NCBI RefSeq assembly: GCF_002999335.1
Contig: NW_020312756.1
Span: forward strand, 1 to 64,000
Source: Cyclospora cayetanensis
Taxonomy: Eukaryota; Apicomplexa; Conoidasida; Eucoccidiorida; Eimeriidae
Direction: 5' to 3'
Length of the DNA: 64,000 nt
Shown in pieces: positions 13,942 to 28,900 of this stretch. Numbering within the stretch: position 1 is the stretch's first letter; every line of letters begins with the position of its first letter. The notes beneath the pieces were generated by a model. The model was given only the letters and a program-made list of their open reading frames with translations, was not told the DNA's origin and made no database searches. Both the position numbers and the translations under genes were made by a program.

Positions 13942-16900
13942 GTGAGCTGAAAGCGGTGTGCTTGTTCCGTGTGCTCGTATTGGTGCCCTTTCACAATCAG
14001 TTTCTTAATAGGGAATTTTCATAAAGCGCTGTAGTGCTGGATTAGCAATATGTACTGTTTTGTAGCCTTTGGTCACACTGCCTTTGCAGCCTTGGAGTCC
14101 TGGAGTGGTTGTAGGCAGTGAAGGCCTTTCTCAGCCCCTAGCTGGTATATTTATTGCTGCCTTCTCCATCACATTCGATGTATTTTCTGATGACCCATCT
14201 TGGAACTCAGAAGCTGTGGTATTTGATATCCCCTCTCCGGCGCTTTTACGTGGAACCGGCTTAATACACAATTCTGGGCCTAAGAATGTTACAGTGTATA
14301 CTAAGGATAGCGACATGTATGAGGTTTTGGCATCCTTCCCCAAGCAGCAACTTGTTCGGGAGGGAGAAGAGGTAAGCAAGGCTTGCGACCGTAGCATCTT
14401 AAAGCCATTACTTTCAATTTGCTGGACAAGATTCCGAGACATAGGTCCGCGGGTCGCGCCTCTCGCTCCATCAACCAGATACCAAATGCAAGTTTGCTGC
14501 AGATCACATACACACTTCGCCTTTCTGTGCCTCCCCTACAAAGCGAAGTGGTGACTGTCCGCATTATTGGCGATCAAGGTGCACAATATTCTGTGCAACC
14601 AGAGACATTGCACTTTAGTGCGGGCAACTGGCAAGAAGAGCAAACAGTCGTTTTAAAGGTTGACCAGGACGACTTTGCTCCGGCTGAGGTAGGCATCCCA
14701 GCACTTTACTGCATATAAAAATTGGCATCAGCCCCTTCACTTCCTTCATTCCGTCTCACTAGAGCAGAATTGATCAAAAATATGCATTGGTTACTGTCCT
14801 TTTCACCAGTGATCGTAAATCACTTGCATATATGGCAAGGTTTCACCTGTTCTAGAAGTGTTGCTTAGCTGTCCTTCTTGCCACTCTCTATGCAGAACGA
14901 ATTTTTACTGAAGGGGAGTGTAACTGGCAGTGCCCTTCGAACGGTGCTGCTACGGCATGAGCTCTTCAGCACTGAAGCCCTCAATTACTGGCGTATGAGG
15001 GGTGGAGCTGAAGTGACCTTTTCGGTATGGGATGATGACATTGCAGGGGTACGTCTTCATTGTCTCTACATACACAATCAGCAGCAACCTTAAATTTGTG
15101 CAAATTACAGGAAGCTCTTCGGGAGAATAAATATATTGCATCCACGAGCAAAGGAAGAAGGTACAGTGCGTGGCCAAGTGGACTGTTTTACAGGTGGAGT
15201 GGCATACCAGTACACATGAACTCATTGAAAAAGATGAGCTCAAACTGGCATTTCGATTAAGATCCCGGCCACTTGCTGACGTCCGCCTAGAGCTGCTGTG
15301 CGAGGGCATGGAAGTTACGTCACAGGATCAAAAATCGCTTACTCGTGACAATACATCGACACACGTGGATTCCAGTGTCAGCAACGAACTGAGGAGGGTC
15401 ACGGTGGCACCAACTGAATGGCGGACGCAACGCAGCTTTACTCTCCAGCTCCAGAACGGCATAGATGAGTCTATTGGCGTCTTGGGTGACCACCGTACGC
15501 ATGCAGTTGCACGGCGCCCTCAAAGATGTTTTAGCACTAAATGACCTCCCCCGTTAAATTTGCCCAGACGGACCGTAAAAGCCCCGGGATTATCAAATGT
15601 GGACGACTGGACAGAGTGGCACATGCATTTTGTGATATCTTGCTCAGAGGCAGATAGTGCAATATTCCAGACTGTGTGCATTTTAAAAGCCTTTTCAAAA
15701 GATAAAAACTACAACACAGGTAGAGCTAATGCATACTACACAACACAAAAAGCTGCGCTGCTTGAAATGCATGCTATCAACTAGTATGCTTAGCCAGGAG
15801 TACAACAATTATCGTTGGAAAGATGGGAACTACTACAAAGTAGTCTCTTAGTACAGGCCATTTCTGGGGAGGTTTATGCTTTGCTGGTTTTTGCTCAGAG
15901 GGCGACAGTGTAGACCACAGGCGTGGTTTGGCTAGCCGCGGTTTTGTAATACCCCTGGCAGTCAGCCGGCTTCCCATACAACATGAAGCGTGGACTGTGC
16001 ATGAACATCCAGCACGAATATCGATTGTTCCTTGTGTGGGGGGGCAGTACTTCCGGTAAGCAAGCCTGCATGGCATTGCAACAAAACTCTTGGAGGCTCT
16101 GAATGCGCGTGAGACCTTATTGAGCTGAGTAAATATGAAGAAGCACACTGCTGACCGTGGTCCTTGCTCTGATGTTGCAGTGCTGGCAATCAAACTGCTG
16201 AGTGCTTATCCTGCCCGCCTGGCCATGAATGCCCAGATCCAAGAGAGCCTCCTAAACGATGCCCTACGGACTATATGTCCCTTGGCGGACTTGTGGCATG
16301 TTTTCCATGTCCAAGAGGTAAGCGACACGTAGACAATACAGCTTCTCAATAATACGTGACACCTGCTTGGCGTATTTGGCATGGTGTCAGTGGAGGGAAG
16401 TGACGGCTTGGGTATCGCTGCTCATTTTCTCTAGGATTCATATGCCCTGAGGGAACGGCGGTCCCAAGACAGCTGAAATCAGGCTTCTACCACGGTATAA
16501 CGCAAGCCGGGGAAGATGTGGCTGACAGCTCTACTGTCGCTCTGCCCTGCCCCGAGGGATTTTACTGCGTTGGAGGGGCAAGGCCACCGGAACCTTGCTT
16601 GCCGGGCTATATTAGTGGAATAGAAGCTAGTGAATGTTCAGCCTGCCCCGCGGGCTTTATGTGCAAGACTACTCGAGCTGTGGACATAGAGGTCAGATAA
16701 AGCGGTTCCGAAATTTCTAGTGTGCACTAGTATTAGCCACGCAGTATCCTTTAGCGAGCGCAATGTCCTGAACCTGTTCAGAGGATCGATAAAACCAATG
16801 GGATGTGGTATGCAACCAATCCGCGCCATGCACAGCTGTCACTTCGTGATTGTATCCTGATACTTTAGGGAGCACATCCATGTATATTTACTACCGTCTC

Positions 16901-19900
16901 ACACAGGGGTTAGCTGCGTGCATACAATTGCAGTCAGAGCGATGTGCCTTGCGCGGTAACAGCCTTGCCCGAAAGGATCTTACAGTTTGAAAGGGGAAGA
17001 AACATGCCGGCCCTGTCCTGCTGGATTTGCATGCGCAAGCCCACAATGGCGTACACCTGATGATTTGCTTGAAGTCGCATACATGGAAGGTGAGGGTAGC
17101 GGAGATAGCTTTACGTTGAACAGAAGAGAAGAAAACTTGGACTCTCATTCCTTCATTGAGCAAATGGATGTGGAACTACTGCTCCCCTGCAGTGTGGGGT
17201 ATCACTCAAGTGAAGTAAGGAGAAGCCCGCAGGAGAGCGCCGGCGCCAGCTAGTTCTTCGTACCCTACTCCAGTAACCGTATTCTTGCAAGCCTCGACTC
17301 GTCGTCAGTCTTCTTGTATGAGTGAAATGCATGTGGTACTCAGGGTGAGGCAGACTGTGTGCCGTGTGGTGGACCAGTCGCATGTCCTACATCTTCCACC
17401 AGGGAGCATTGTTTCGTCCCCTTTACTGTAGCTCTACCTGATAACCCAACGGAATGCGTCCCGTGCCCCGCAGGTACAGCATCTAACTAGATGTTTGCAC
17501 TCTGCAGGGCGGGCTAATAGCTCAATAAATTGCATTGCGCAATTCGCATTTGATCTCGGCATAAACTCAATATTTTAAGCACCGAGGTCTCCCACCGCTC
17601 ATGCATATTGCAGGGCACTACCACCAGTGGTCACATGCATAGCGATTCTAAGGTTACAGTTACACGACTATGACTTAAACATTGCCATGTGAATGCGCAC
17701 AAATAAGGCCGGTTACGAGTGCACATGCTTACTACCCCATAATGCAATTTTTCTGCAGGCCACTCCTGCAGTAAAGGTGCAGTGGAGAGATGCCCGGACT
17801 TCCACTATGCCAGATTAGGGGACGGACTCTGCCGACTATGCAAAGGCGGTTATTTGTGCAAAGGCGGTGCAGACGCTCCGGATGAGGGCGAGCTAGTTCC
17901 GGTCGGGTAAGTAAATGGGAGCATTGTGCTTTGTTATTTTCAACGTTTGAAATTCCTACAGTGTGACCTTAATCCCGTGCCTGCTCCTTGTGTTCGGAGT
18001 ACAAGAAGCACATTCTTGGGTAATGCTTTGCTTGGAATCCAATTCCCCTGCGTGCTCAGATACTACCGGTCTGACCATGATACAAGTGCACATCCCTGCC
18101 CAAATGGCACTCTGGGATTAGTGGCTGGAGCAACTAGCGTACAGAGCTGTTCCCCTTGTCCTGCTGGGTATACTTGCGAGCGGACGGATAACGGAGGGGA
18201 GTATACAAGAACGGTGGCAAGGAGCTGCCCTAAAGGCCACGTTTGCATTCCAGATGCTGTCCCGTGTCCCGTTAGTAAGCATGTTTTACTGAAAGGATAC
18301 GCATTACAACTGCACGCATATGCCACATAAATACAGAAATGCTGCTTTTTGCCTTGAGAGGCAGCACTAGCTGCTTTAGCAGATGTAAATTTTGGGCTTT
18401 GTCCCGTAAGTTCTGCTTGGATACAGCGTTTTACCAATGTGAAAGCTTTAATGTAGACATAACAAATGGACGAATATTCCACGGAGCGCATTGTGTTTGT
18501 TTCTTCATTTTGACCAGATACTGTCCAGCCTAACCTGGGGTCAACAGCAACAGAATGCGATGTCTGCATGTCTGGTACTTATACCCGGGGTTCTGGGCAA
18601 GTCAACTGCATCGCTTGCCCAACCGGCTATTATTGCATTACAGGGGTGGGCCCTTTACCTTGTCGTTATTCTACTACACCTGGCTCATTCCCAAGTAAGT
18701 TGGACAACCACACGAAATTACAATGGTGCTATTTTTGGTTGGATTTCGAATACCAATATGTGCAATAACACCACTTCTTGAGACGTATGCCTTCTCTACG
18801 CTGCGATATACAGTTGAGAGGCTCGATATGTGTTCCCGGCAACCTGGGGAGTTCGTCGTGCAAAAAAAGGAAAGGATGTTCACAAACACGGACACTTGCC
18901 CCGACGGAAGTACGCACCCTGATAATCTTAATGATGGCACTGGCTTGTTTAGCATGGAGTCCTACGCCAGCTGTTTGAGCTGCCCTGCCGGATATGCCTG
19001 CCCTGGTGGACCGGTCCCCACAAAAGCAGAGAAGTGCGTGAGAAGTATGTGATGGGGAATCCAGTCACATTATAATTGAGGGCTGGGTAGGGTAGGAGTG
19101 ATGATTCTGAAGGAGCGAATCGCTAACAAAGAATATCACAGGCCACTCGAATAGGTGTGATTGCTTTCCGTTAACCAGTTCTGCCGTTAAAATTGTTCCG
19201 AGTCCGCAGGTGCGGGCACGGATTCTTCTGTCCTCGAGGGACCTCGACCAAATCAAAATTTAGCTGCCCCCCTGCAACTGAAGGCCATGGCGATACGCTG
19301 GAGAGTTACTCAGAGTGCAGCTTGTGCACAGCGGGGTTTGTGCGTCAAACTGTTGGAATAACATTCTTCACCATAGCAAATCACTTTGTTGCTAAGCTAC
19401 ATGTGTGCGGCCACATTGTATATAGTGGTTGGTAGATAGAAAAACTGGAATTATGCTTTTCATGCCAGGCATGCACAGTAACTTCGAAAGTTGGATGCCC
19501 GGCAGGATACTATTGCCCTGAAGGTAATGAATTTTAAAGTGTAGCCGAACACCCGCCGAAGGATGCTTGCCTCTGACCTGCATCAATTGATGGAAGAAAT
19601 ATTAGCAGTACTCGTTGTTGAGAGCGCCCTTGTACTGGTAGCCCAATTCTTTTCGGTGTCTGAGAGGCTCACTCTTCACACTGGCTGTGTCCTCCAGGGT
19701 CGTGGAATGCATATCTCCATCCTTGCCCAGCGGGCACCTTTTCAGCCATTCTAAACGCAACCTCAAAATCAGTATGTGTGAGTGTTCTTCCGGGGTATTG
19801 GTCTTCTCCTGGAACGCTCATTGCCAACCTATGCGGCTTTGGAAACTACTGTCCCCCTGGGAGTACGGAGCCTATACCATGCCCAAGGAAGACCTATTCG

Positions 19901-22900
19901 ACCCTTATTAGTGGAGTCAGTACAAAACATTGGTCAAGCTCGTACATCCCGTGCACTCTAGCAGCAAATGTGTTATAACATCTGAGAACACATGCGAAGG
20001 AAAATATATGCATTGGTCATTGTTGCTTGGTGCATTACAACAAGATGCGGACGCTCTATCCTTTGCCGTGAAACAATTGCGCCCATCAGATTTTAAATGA
20101 CTGCGTATCGTGCCCCGGAAATAGAATTTGCCCGGAAGGATCAACAAAGACATATACATGCCCAAAAGGTATGCCAGTACAATCCTCTGTCACAAAATTG
20201 GACGGTGTGTCGAAATTCCGTAAGTAGGGAATTGTATGGGGCATGTTTCCACATCGTTAGCTTGAAGCAGAAGTTTTGTGATAGAATACGCCACAACGTA
20301 CTCATACTGTGAAAAATTACAGCTGGAGGTGGTAATCGTGTTAGGGAGCCGGACACCGGGTGGCATCTAAACCTTACTTGCTTATGTTCTCACTATATCC
20401 TTGCACGTAAGTTGAATGTGCCACTACGGCCAATGCCAACAGGCTGGTACTACAGTGATGCCGGCAATGGAGAATGCGTAATTTGCCCCTTGGGATACAC
20501 TTGCTCAAACGGTACACCTACTCTCTGCCCCACTGGCTACTACGGAGCGTATATGCCGGAAAAAGAGTCACGGGGATGTGTTGCTTGCCCACAGGTAAAG
20601 CTGGCCTCAAATGTCTCATTGAAATACACTAGCACGTAGCAGAGGCAAGAGCCAAATATGCTAATTTAGTTTCTATCCTCAAATTATTCACAGAGGGGCT
20701 ATTGTCATGGCCTGTTGTAGAGGTTGACAGCTAAAATCATGGGATCTTCGACAAACGCCCGTGCCGCTTCATTTGCATAGCACTAACAAAAACAAAAGCT
20801 TCTGAAAAACCAGGGTACAGCCACGGGTACTGCATTGCCATTCACTTCGGAGCGCTGCAGGGCTACTACTGCGATAGTGTAGGAATGACGGCATCGTCAC
20901 TAAAGCCTTGTACCGCTGGGTTTACTTGCCATACTACCGGACTTGGTACGCTCTTGAAATGTCGTGTGCATTGTATTGAAAGCACTGCTCTCTATGAAGC
21001 ATGTCTTCAGATGCTAGACAGATCTGTTGCATGGACTCCTTACACAAAGCTACAAACAACATGAAAATTTGCTCTTTCCTAAATGTTCTGCGGCAGTGGC
21101 CATTCCTATCGCCTTGTATGATAAGCTGAAGCTGCAAAGAAAGCTTACCTATCAGGAGATGGCATGAATGTGTGATAAAAGGGATTATGAATGCGCTCGC
21201 AGAGAGGCCGTTGACAAAGTGCCCAGCAGGAACCTATTGCCCATTGGGGACAGCCTCCCGCCTAGGTATACCTTGTCCACCGGGGACGTGGAGCAATAAA
21301 ACAGGACTCGCTTCCATGTCAGAATGCATGCCCGTTCAAGCGGGGTCTTTTTCGTACGAAGGAGAGACGAAGGAGGAGGGAAGCGGGCGATGTTCCAAGG
21401 TTCGCTCTCCCATGATAAAGGCATATATTAAGGTTTTTGCCAGAAGGAGCTTTTACTGACCTACTTCAGGTCAATGATTTAGTTCAGGGCTTGCCGCTAC
21501 TCCTGGGTATGTGGTACTAATGGGTTTGCACTGAAGTGTTTTCTTACCGTCTGCACAGGGGTACTATTGTCCTGAGAGGTCGACGACTTCCATGGCCGTA
21601 GCATGCCCCCCGGGGTAAGTGTGGTGTTGCTGTAGTGCTTTGAAGCAGCTATATACATAAACAATTTACATGAACTGCGACAAGTGCGCTGTGCACTTGG
21701 CTTGCTGGAAGGTGGCATTGTTGCAATGGTGTCGCAGTTCACACAGTTGCTTCATCCGATGGCGAACAACCCCAAGTGCCTGAACGTAATACTCAACTTC
21801 AACTCAACTGTTTCTGCGAGTGTGCGTGGCCCATCGCTACAGAACATACAATCCCAATGATGGAGGAGCATCGATTGAAGACTGCCTCGAGTGTCCTGGA
21901 GGAAAAGACTGCAGTAGCAGTGGAACCGCAGAGCCCCTGCCCTGCCCAGCCTCGTACTACTGCCCTTCGGGCTCGTCAAAAGTTTTTGCTTGCCCTGTTG
22001 GGACGTTTAGGTAGACTATAGAATTATGCTGCTATATTGACCTGGAAGCAACTGTGGTTGAATGAGAGAATTCCATTATTGCGCACAAGGTGTTGCTATA
22101 AGATTTCTCGACATCACTGTTCATGCCTACTTTCAGCAATGAAGTCGGACTCGTTTCAAAGGACCAGTGCACCCCGTGCCCAGCGGGGAAATTCTGCAGT
22201 ATTGCCAGCTTGGCAACTCCGTCCGGCAATTGCGAACCCGGTTTTATATGCTACGGCATGGCAGAAACACCTACACCTACAGACGGCAAGACAGGTGAGA
22301 ATATTAGTGCTCATTTGTAGAAATTACGCCTGCACTTTGTGTAACAAAATATGTGCTCTGATGAGTTGCATTCCCGACATTTGGAATGCAATGCCACCGG
22401 CTTCAAGATTGTCAAATAAATCGTGCTCGCAAGGTTTATGCCTCATATTGCCAGCCAGTGGCGTTAGAGAACCATTACATGTGTGCTTCGCAGGAGATAT
22501 GTGCCCTCCCGGAGGCTACTGCCTGGCTGGCGCAACAGAAGTCACTCCATGCTCACCTGGGTTTTACAATCCTAGATATGGTGCTACATCTGCCGCTGCT
22601 TGCTTGCATTGCCCTTTCGGCTCATATTGTAGCGGCAGTGCAGTGACTGATGGAGGTATTACGGGACCATGCAGAGAAGGTTACTACTGTAAAGAAGGGT
22701 CAGCGAACGACCAAGCCTATCCCGCACCACAGGGCTCGTTTGCTCCAATGCGCAGTAGCAGTCCGATCCTCTGCTACCCAGGGACATTTCAAAGCGCTCA
22801 GGGCCAGGCCAGCTGTCGTGCATGTCCTGCTGGAAAGTACTGTCAGAGGATTGTAGGTCATTGAGGAACACATACAAACACCATGCTGCCATGTAGAATC

Positions 22901-25900
22901 TCCGTATTTCTCAAGAGCAGTGAATGATTGCATGTAGCATCAGCCATGAATACGGCGGCCGCAAGTATGGCGCTGCTTCGAAGTAGATGTCTACCCGACA
23001 TATCGTACATGTGACACCAGGGTAGCTGCATTACTATTATGCATGTCGTGTAGCTAAACTGGGCAGAAGCACGTGAAAGAGCTTAGCCTAGAATGCTGGC
23101 AATCATGCGAATAGTCCAAAAAAGGCTGTATATGTAGTGATTGAAGGTTGACAATAGCGTTGCACGTACAAGCGTATACTGCGTGTCTTGTAGGCGCACG
23201 TGCATTTCTACTCAGGGAATGACTGATGGGACGGTGTGCCCAAAATCATCATATTGTCCAGAGGGGTCTGTAGCCCCTGAACTTTGCCCTGCAGGAACCT
23301 ATTCCAGCAAAGAGGGCTCGCAAGTCAGTTCGGATTGCTCTCCTTGCTCTGAAGGAAAATATTGTGGAGCGAAAGGCCTTATGGCTCCATCTGGAGCCTG
23401 CCAAGCTGGATTTTACTGCGGCGGAGGAAGCGCCTCATCTGCTCCACAAGTAACTTTGTATATGCCGCCAAAGTTTTGTGCTTGTAGCTCTACCGCGGAA
23501 AGGGGCCAGACAAAAGCAGGCAATATAGTAGTAGTGTGTGGGCTTTGCGCTTTGTTTAACACAAGCTTCGTAAGTGTTTTTTTTCAGGCCCAAAATGGGG
23601 GTAACCAGGTGTGCCCAGCAGGACACTACTGTCCAGCTGGTAGCCGAGAACCTTCTCCATGCCCAAAAGGGACCTATCTTGGTTCACAGCAGGCACAAAG
23701 TGAAGCTGCATGCCTTCCTTGCAATCCAGGAATGTGAGAATTGCTGCCCGCTCTCACGATCCATGGCGCAGGGTCCACCAACCTACAACACTCTTCAGGC
23801 AGCCATGACAACTACACTCTGGTTTTCTCTCCTGCTGCGGTTCAGGAAGTGTTTTATTGAAGGTCTAGCTGCTCCGCAGGGACCGTGCCCTCCTGGACAC
23901 TACTGTCCAGCAGGTAAGGAGCTCTGCCTGATAAGCACGCAATTCTTGGCAAGGCTCCGCGGAGCTGTTGATTTATTGGACTACTTACCACCAGATTGAA
24001 ACTCTGTAGACTAGTTGCCTTTGCTTGAAGTGTGGATGACTCTCTATTAAATTATGTGAGGAACAGGCCAACAAGCAATTCCGTGCAAAATAGGCCACGA
24101 ATGCCCTGAAAAATCTGCAGAACCCTCTCCTTGCAGACCCGTAAGTGAACTCAGCAAACTTCGGCAACGGCTAGTGACGATTAAAAATCTATAGAACCTA
24201 AACTACCAAACCATGCGATAATGTCTGCGCTATGTAGGGGACATATGCAGCTTCTGAAGGAAGCGCTCAATGCCAGGAATGCCCTGCCGGATATTACTGC
24301 TCCGATGTCACTGTAGTCCCAGAGGAGAGTAAAAAGTGCCCTAGTGGCTTTTTCTGTCCAGCAGGTACTGGGTATGAGAAGGAAAATCCCTGTCCACAAG
24401 GTTCGTCTTTTTGCCGTGACGTTGCGAGTGGCAGCTCCTGAAATGTTGATGTCTGATACCTCGTGGGAGTCCCGCCAGTCTTGGTCCTAAAGAAGGAGTG
24501 CTGCCTTGGTCTACTTAGGTCCCTCCCCGCCAAGAGCAGAAACTTTGAGTCACGATTCACTCCTACATTTTTAGTTGTACCCGGACAGCTTACTGTATTC
24601 TAGTCGCACTTAAAATGCTGTTTGAATCTTCAGGGATGATGAATCAAGAAAGCGGTGCTCACTCACTAGACGCCTGCCAGCCGTGCCCAGCAGGCGGATA
24701 CTGCACAGGGCCAGGCGCTGCTACCAAAAGTGGACAGATCGACGGCGGATACTATAGCTCTAGTGGCGCGATATCTTCCAAACCAGTTCCCGGTAGCAAG
24801 ATGCTATAATAAATAGCTGAAAATTTGTGCAGAATCTTACTGAGAGCCCTTATTTAAGTGCCTTGTAACCTCCACAGAAAATGGGGGAAGTAGTCATGAA
24901 TCTGTTTGTAATCAGGCTGCAGATTGCTCGCAGCAGTTTTTGGGGGGCAATCGACACCATGCACAGGATTCGAAGGCTCGATAGAAACATTTGTCGAGGC
25001 CCAGTTACAATGCCTTAATAATGACCAGTGCCAAGGAATAGTCGAGACTCCGGATGGGGCCTTTTTCCTCAGGTTAGACAGGAATAACATCTGGATCCGC
25101 ACCAGAACCTGCGACGCTTTTGATTAGGTAGACTTAATTGCTATATAGTTTAGCTACAAAAATCGCGGAAAGTTTAGGCACCGTATGTATGGGCGACCAT
25201 TACACAGTGGCTAGAAAGTCAGTACGACAGAACGTTGCGCCTTTGCACGTGACAGAAATGATCCTGTACTGCGAGCGACTGCTTTCCAGTATATTTACTA
25301 GCAGCAGCTCCATTGTCTGGCTGATGAAAGAGAGTGTTTGGAGACAGAAATCTTTTTGCAGGTGTGGAACCTATAGCAAGGAAGGGGACCAAAAGTTCAA
25401 CTTGTTTTACCCAAAACACTGCACTATCGGAGGGGTGTGCCAGCCGGGGACGTACTGTCCACCAGGATCAGCACAACCACAGCCATGCCCTAGCGGGAAA
25501 TTTTGCGCTGCTTACGCCCTCGAAGTGCCTTCTGGGCAATGCACCGCAGGATACCTATGTCCAGAGGGTACGTAGAGTGCCTTAAAAGCCTGATCCAATA
25601 GGGGAGGCATGGGCACATCAAGGGAATGTGGAACATGGATGGACACCAGTGAATAATTGTACTTTTGTTGAACATATGCGCTGCAGGTGCAAGAAGCCCG
25701 CATCCCGCCTCGGGTTTGTGTCCATCAGGTCACTATTGCCTGGTTGAAACGAGCGCGCCCAACCCTTGCCCAGTGGGAACAATAATCAGTGGCCTGTGAG
25801 TAGTGAACTGACACAACCTAAAAACAGGGGGCATGCATATGAGCGCATGTGCAAAGTAACACGAGTGCTATGTGGGGAAACTGTTGTGTCCAGTGGGGGA

Positions 25901-28900
25901 TCAGCAGAAGCCGATTGCTTGCCTTGCCCACCAGGCTTTTACTGTGACATGCAAGGGCTCTCTAAGCCAAGTGGCCTTTGTCCAGCAGGTATGCATACTA
26001 TTAGAAAGGTTGATGCCGTTTTCCCTTTGTGAAAGTAAAGCTGTTGAAAAACTGCGTAGGTAGACGGACCACATCCAGATACGTTTGAAAGTTGGTCTGC
26101 AGTTGGAGAGCCTTTCTGCGGCAACACTTTCGCAAAACTTTTAACTAAAATAGCCAGACTCATGCGTATCGGAATCTCTGAGAACAGGAAGGTTTTGCCA
26201 AGCAGGAACACAGAGCGCACACGATGCTGAGGAATGCAAAGCAGGCCACATGTGCCCAGAAGGAAGCCCCACTGCTATACCATGCCCTCCCGGCACGAAG
26301 CAGCCGTCTTTGGGGCAAGCAACATGCATGGAATGCGTTGCTGGTAAGGCTCAAGTAGAGCTCCTTCCAGCTTAGAAAAGCATGCTGTCAATCCTTATGA
26401 CAATACAGAACACTGGAAAAACTTGTACGCACAGCCAGGAGACCACAGAGTCTACCGCTCAACTTCCTCCTTGAAGGCAGTTTCAAAACACGAGGGGTTC
26501 TAAAGAGTATTTATGCTTGCTCGTATCCCTGTCGAAGGTTTTAACGGGGCTTTTGCATGCGGTTCATCAGGAGAGATATGTAGCGGGGGAACTGTAAATG
26601 GAACTAGGTGCCCCGCAGGATTTACATGCCCAGCCGGGACCATCGTCTCCACTTCATTCCCATGCCCTGTGGGCACCTATTCCCAGGCGTCCGGCGAGAG
26701 TTCCTCGATTTGCATTCCCTGCGAGGAAGGCTTTTACTGCGACTCTCCAGGACTCACCACACCTACAGCAAAATGCACGGGTGGTGAGCCTTGTGAACAA
26801 AGGTGGAGGCGGACAGACTTTCCAGGGCACCCTACATGCAGCTGTGCCTCTATACTATTGTATTTATCCCTCCAGGTTCACTCTTTGTGCGTGTTCAGGT
26901 TATTATTGTCCTCCCGGTACCTCATGGAAGGAGCCTATTACCTTTTGTAAGCATGGAGAAATATGCCCACCTGGATCGGCGGAACCACAAGATTGCCCTC
27001 CAAATCACTATTGCAACACCGTAAAGCTTGCGGAACCATCGGGTCCGTGCAGTGGTGGATTTATTTGCATTTCACGATCCACTACTCCCAGGCCGACTGA
27101 GGCGCAAAATGGGAGTGCATGCGAAGAACAAATGGCTGGACGGCCTTGCCGGAAAGGCCACTACTGCCCTCGACGTAAGATAAAAGCTCCTATCCTCCGC
27201 ACTGGGTGTAGGCTGTTACCCATATGCCGAAGTCTTTACGCATAAGTAGCTGTCTGCCTGACAATACATGCAGGCGTCATGCTCAGTGCTTCCTATCTAA
27301 AACACTGTGCATACTGCGGCAACTGTTGTGGACTCATCACAGCGGCGTCTCCCTTGGTGGCAGGGACAGGATTCCCTGGCACTGGTGGTGACGGACTCCC
27401 TGGTCCGCAAGCGACCCTGATGCTGCCTGCATACGCTGTTGTGGACTTGGCTAGTCACGACGTATATATTTCGGATTACAGCAATTTCGCTGTGAGGGTG
27501 GTTTACGGCGATACAGGTATGGGGTCAAGTGCAATGCAATGAGAGCCCGCGTTAAAGGCATGTGGATGGAGAGACCCTTCACAGTTGTAGCCCGAACGAT
27601 TTTTGCAAAGCTTATTGCCGTAGGGTACAGGTATCTACTAATTTCCAGATATGCCTTCCCAGGTACAATGGATACCGTGGTGTCGGCAGCCACTGCAACG
27701 GGATCCCTGAGCTGGATTCGGACAGCTGGACCTGTCGGTCTTGCTTTCTGCACAAATACGAGAAAATTGTACATTTCCTACCCCGGTTCGTATTCAAAAA
27801 TTTCGCTCGACCTGAATCGCTGTGTTTGCCTGTATAGGGCGAGAGGCACTGTGCGCCAATTGAACTATTCCATCTGCAATAAATTATGCTCCTGACTTCC
27901 TTTTGTCAGGTCGAAACGCTATTGTGGAGTACGATGTGGCATCCAAAGCGCTAAAGCCACTGGAGAATATTGGTGCAAGCCTTGCGAATCCACTAGGCTT
28001 GGCGCTTGATGAGGACTGCACTAACTTATATATTGCCGACAGTGGAAATCACAGTGTTGTGAGACATACGTTCGGCACTGATGGCATCACACGCATCATC
28101 GGGACAGGCACAGCAGGTCAGTATATTTGGTAGCATAAAAAATGACCACAAGCCTTTTTCATCGGTGCATGGCTTTGTGACATGGCAGTTACACCATGCA
28201 ACGGTGCGCTGTGAGGCCTTAGGGGAGAACGGAGTTGAGACGCCTCCCGACACTATCCAGCTTAATTTACCATCTGGGGTGGTCGTAGACAAACAGCAGC
28301 TTTATGTTGTGGATTCAGGCAACAAGCGAGTAAGCTGAGATAGCCTTACTGTGCTTCTTTGCTTGGGACGAGTGACTAGTCCTATGTAGGCTTTTCGCAC
28401 TGCATACAGTGTAGTTATATTCCCTTAGCGGGCAGCACCTTTAGCAAGGGAAACGTCCCTGCTTCTGCCCCATATTACTGCTTTCAGGTGCTGCGGATGG
28501 ACATGACGAGTAATCAGCTGCTTAAGTCGATTGGGAGGAGCCTCCTCAAACAGTCATCTGATGCTGTTGGAACGGTATCAGATGCTGATTTGACTGCCGC
28601 ATTGCCGAACACCCATGCTTCTATGCTCAGTAGCAGTACTGGCACTAGCGTCCGAGCTTCATACGCATACTTCGAGCTGCCAGTATCTGCAGCACTTGCT
28701 CTCCGGAAGGTAAGGCGGCCAGGTGAAGGGCACAAGTAATGTATTTCGATCTATAGCCGATGTCACAGTAAAACACAAGGCAAAGCTGGATGCGTAATAG
28801 CATCCCCTATGCTGTGTGCAGGACAAACAAGTGCTGGTGGTCTCTGATGCTGGGGCTAGAGCGTAAGTAACACTGATACAAGACATGCGTCTTCTTGCAG

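Noticed and set aside
15111..15180. Possible small exon after the acceptor at 15110
   Set aside because: Joining 15048 directly to 15194 keeps phase and gives a continuous Calx-beta-like turn; including this piece shifts the frame.
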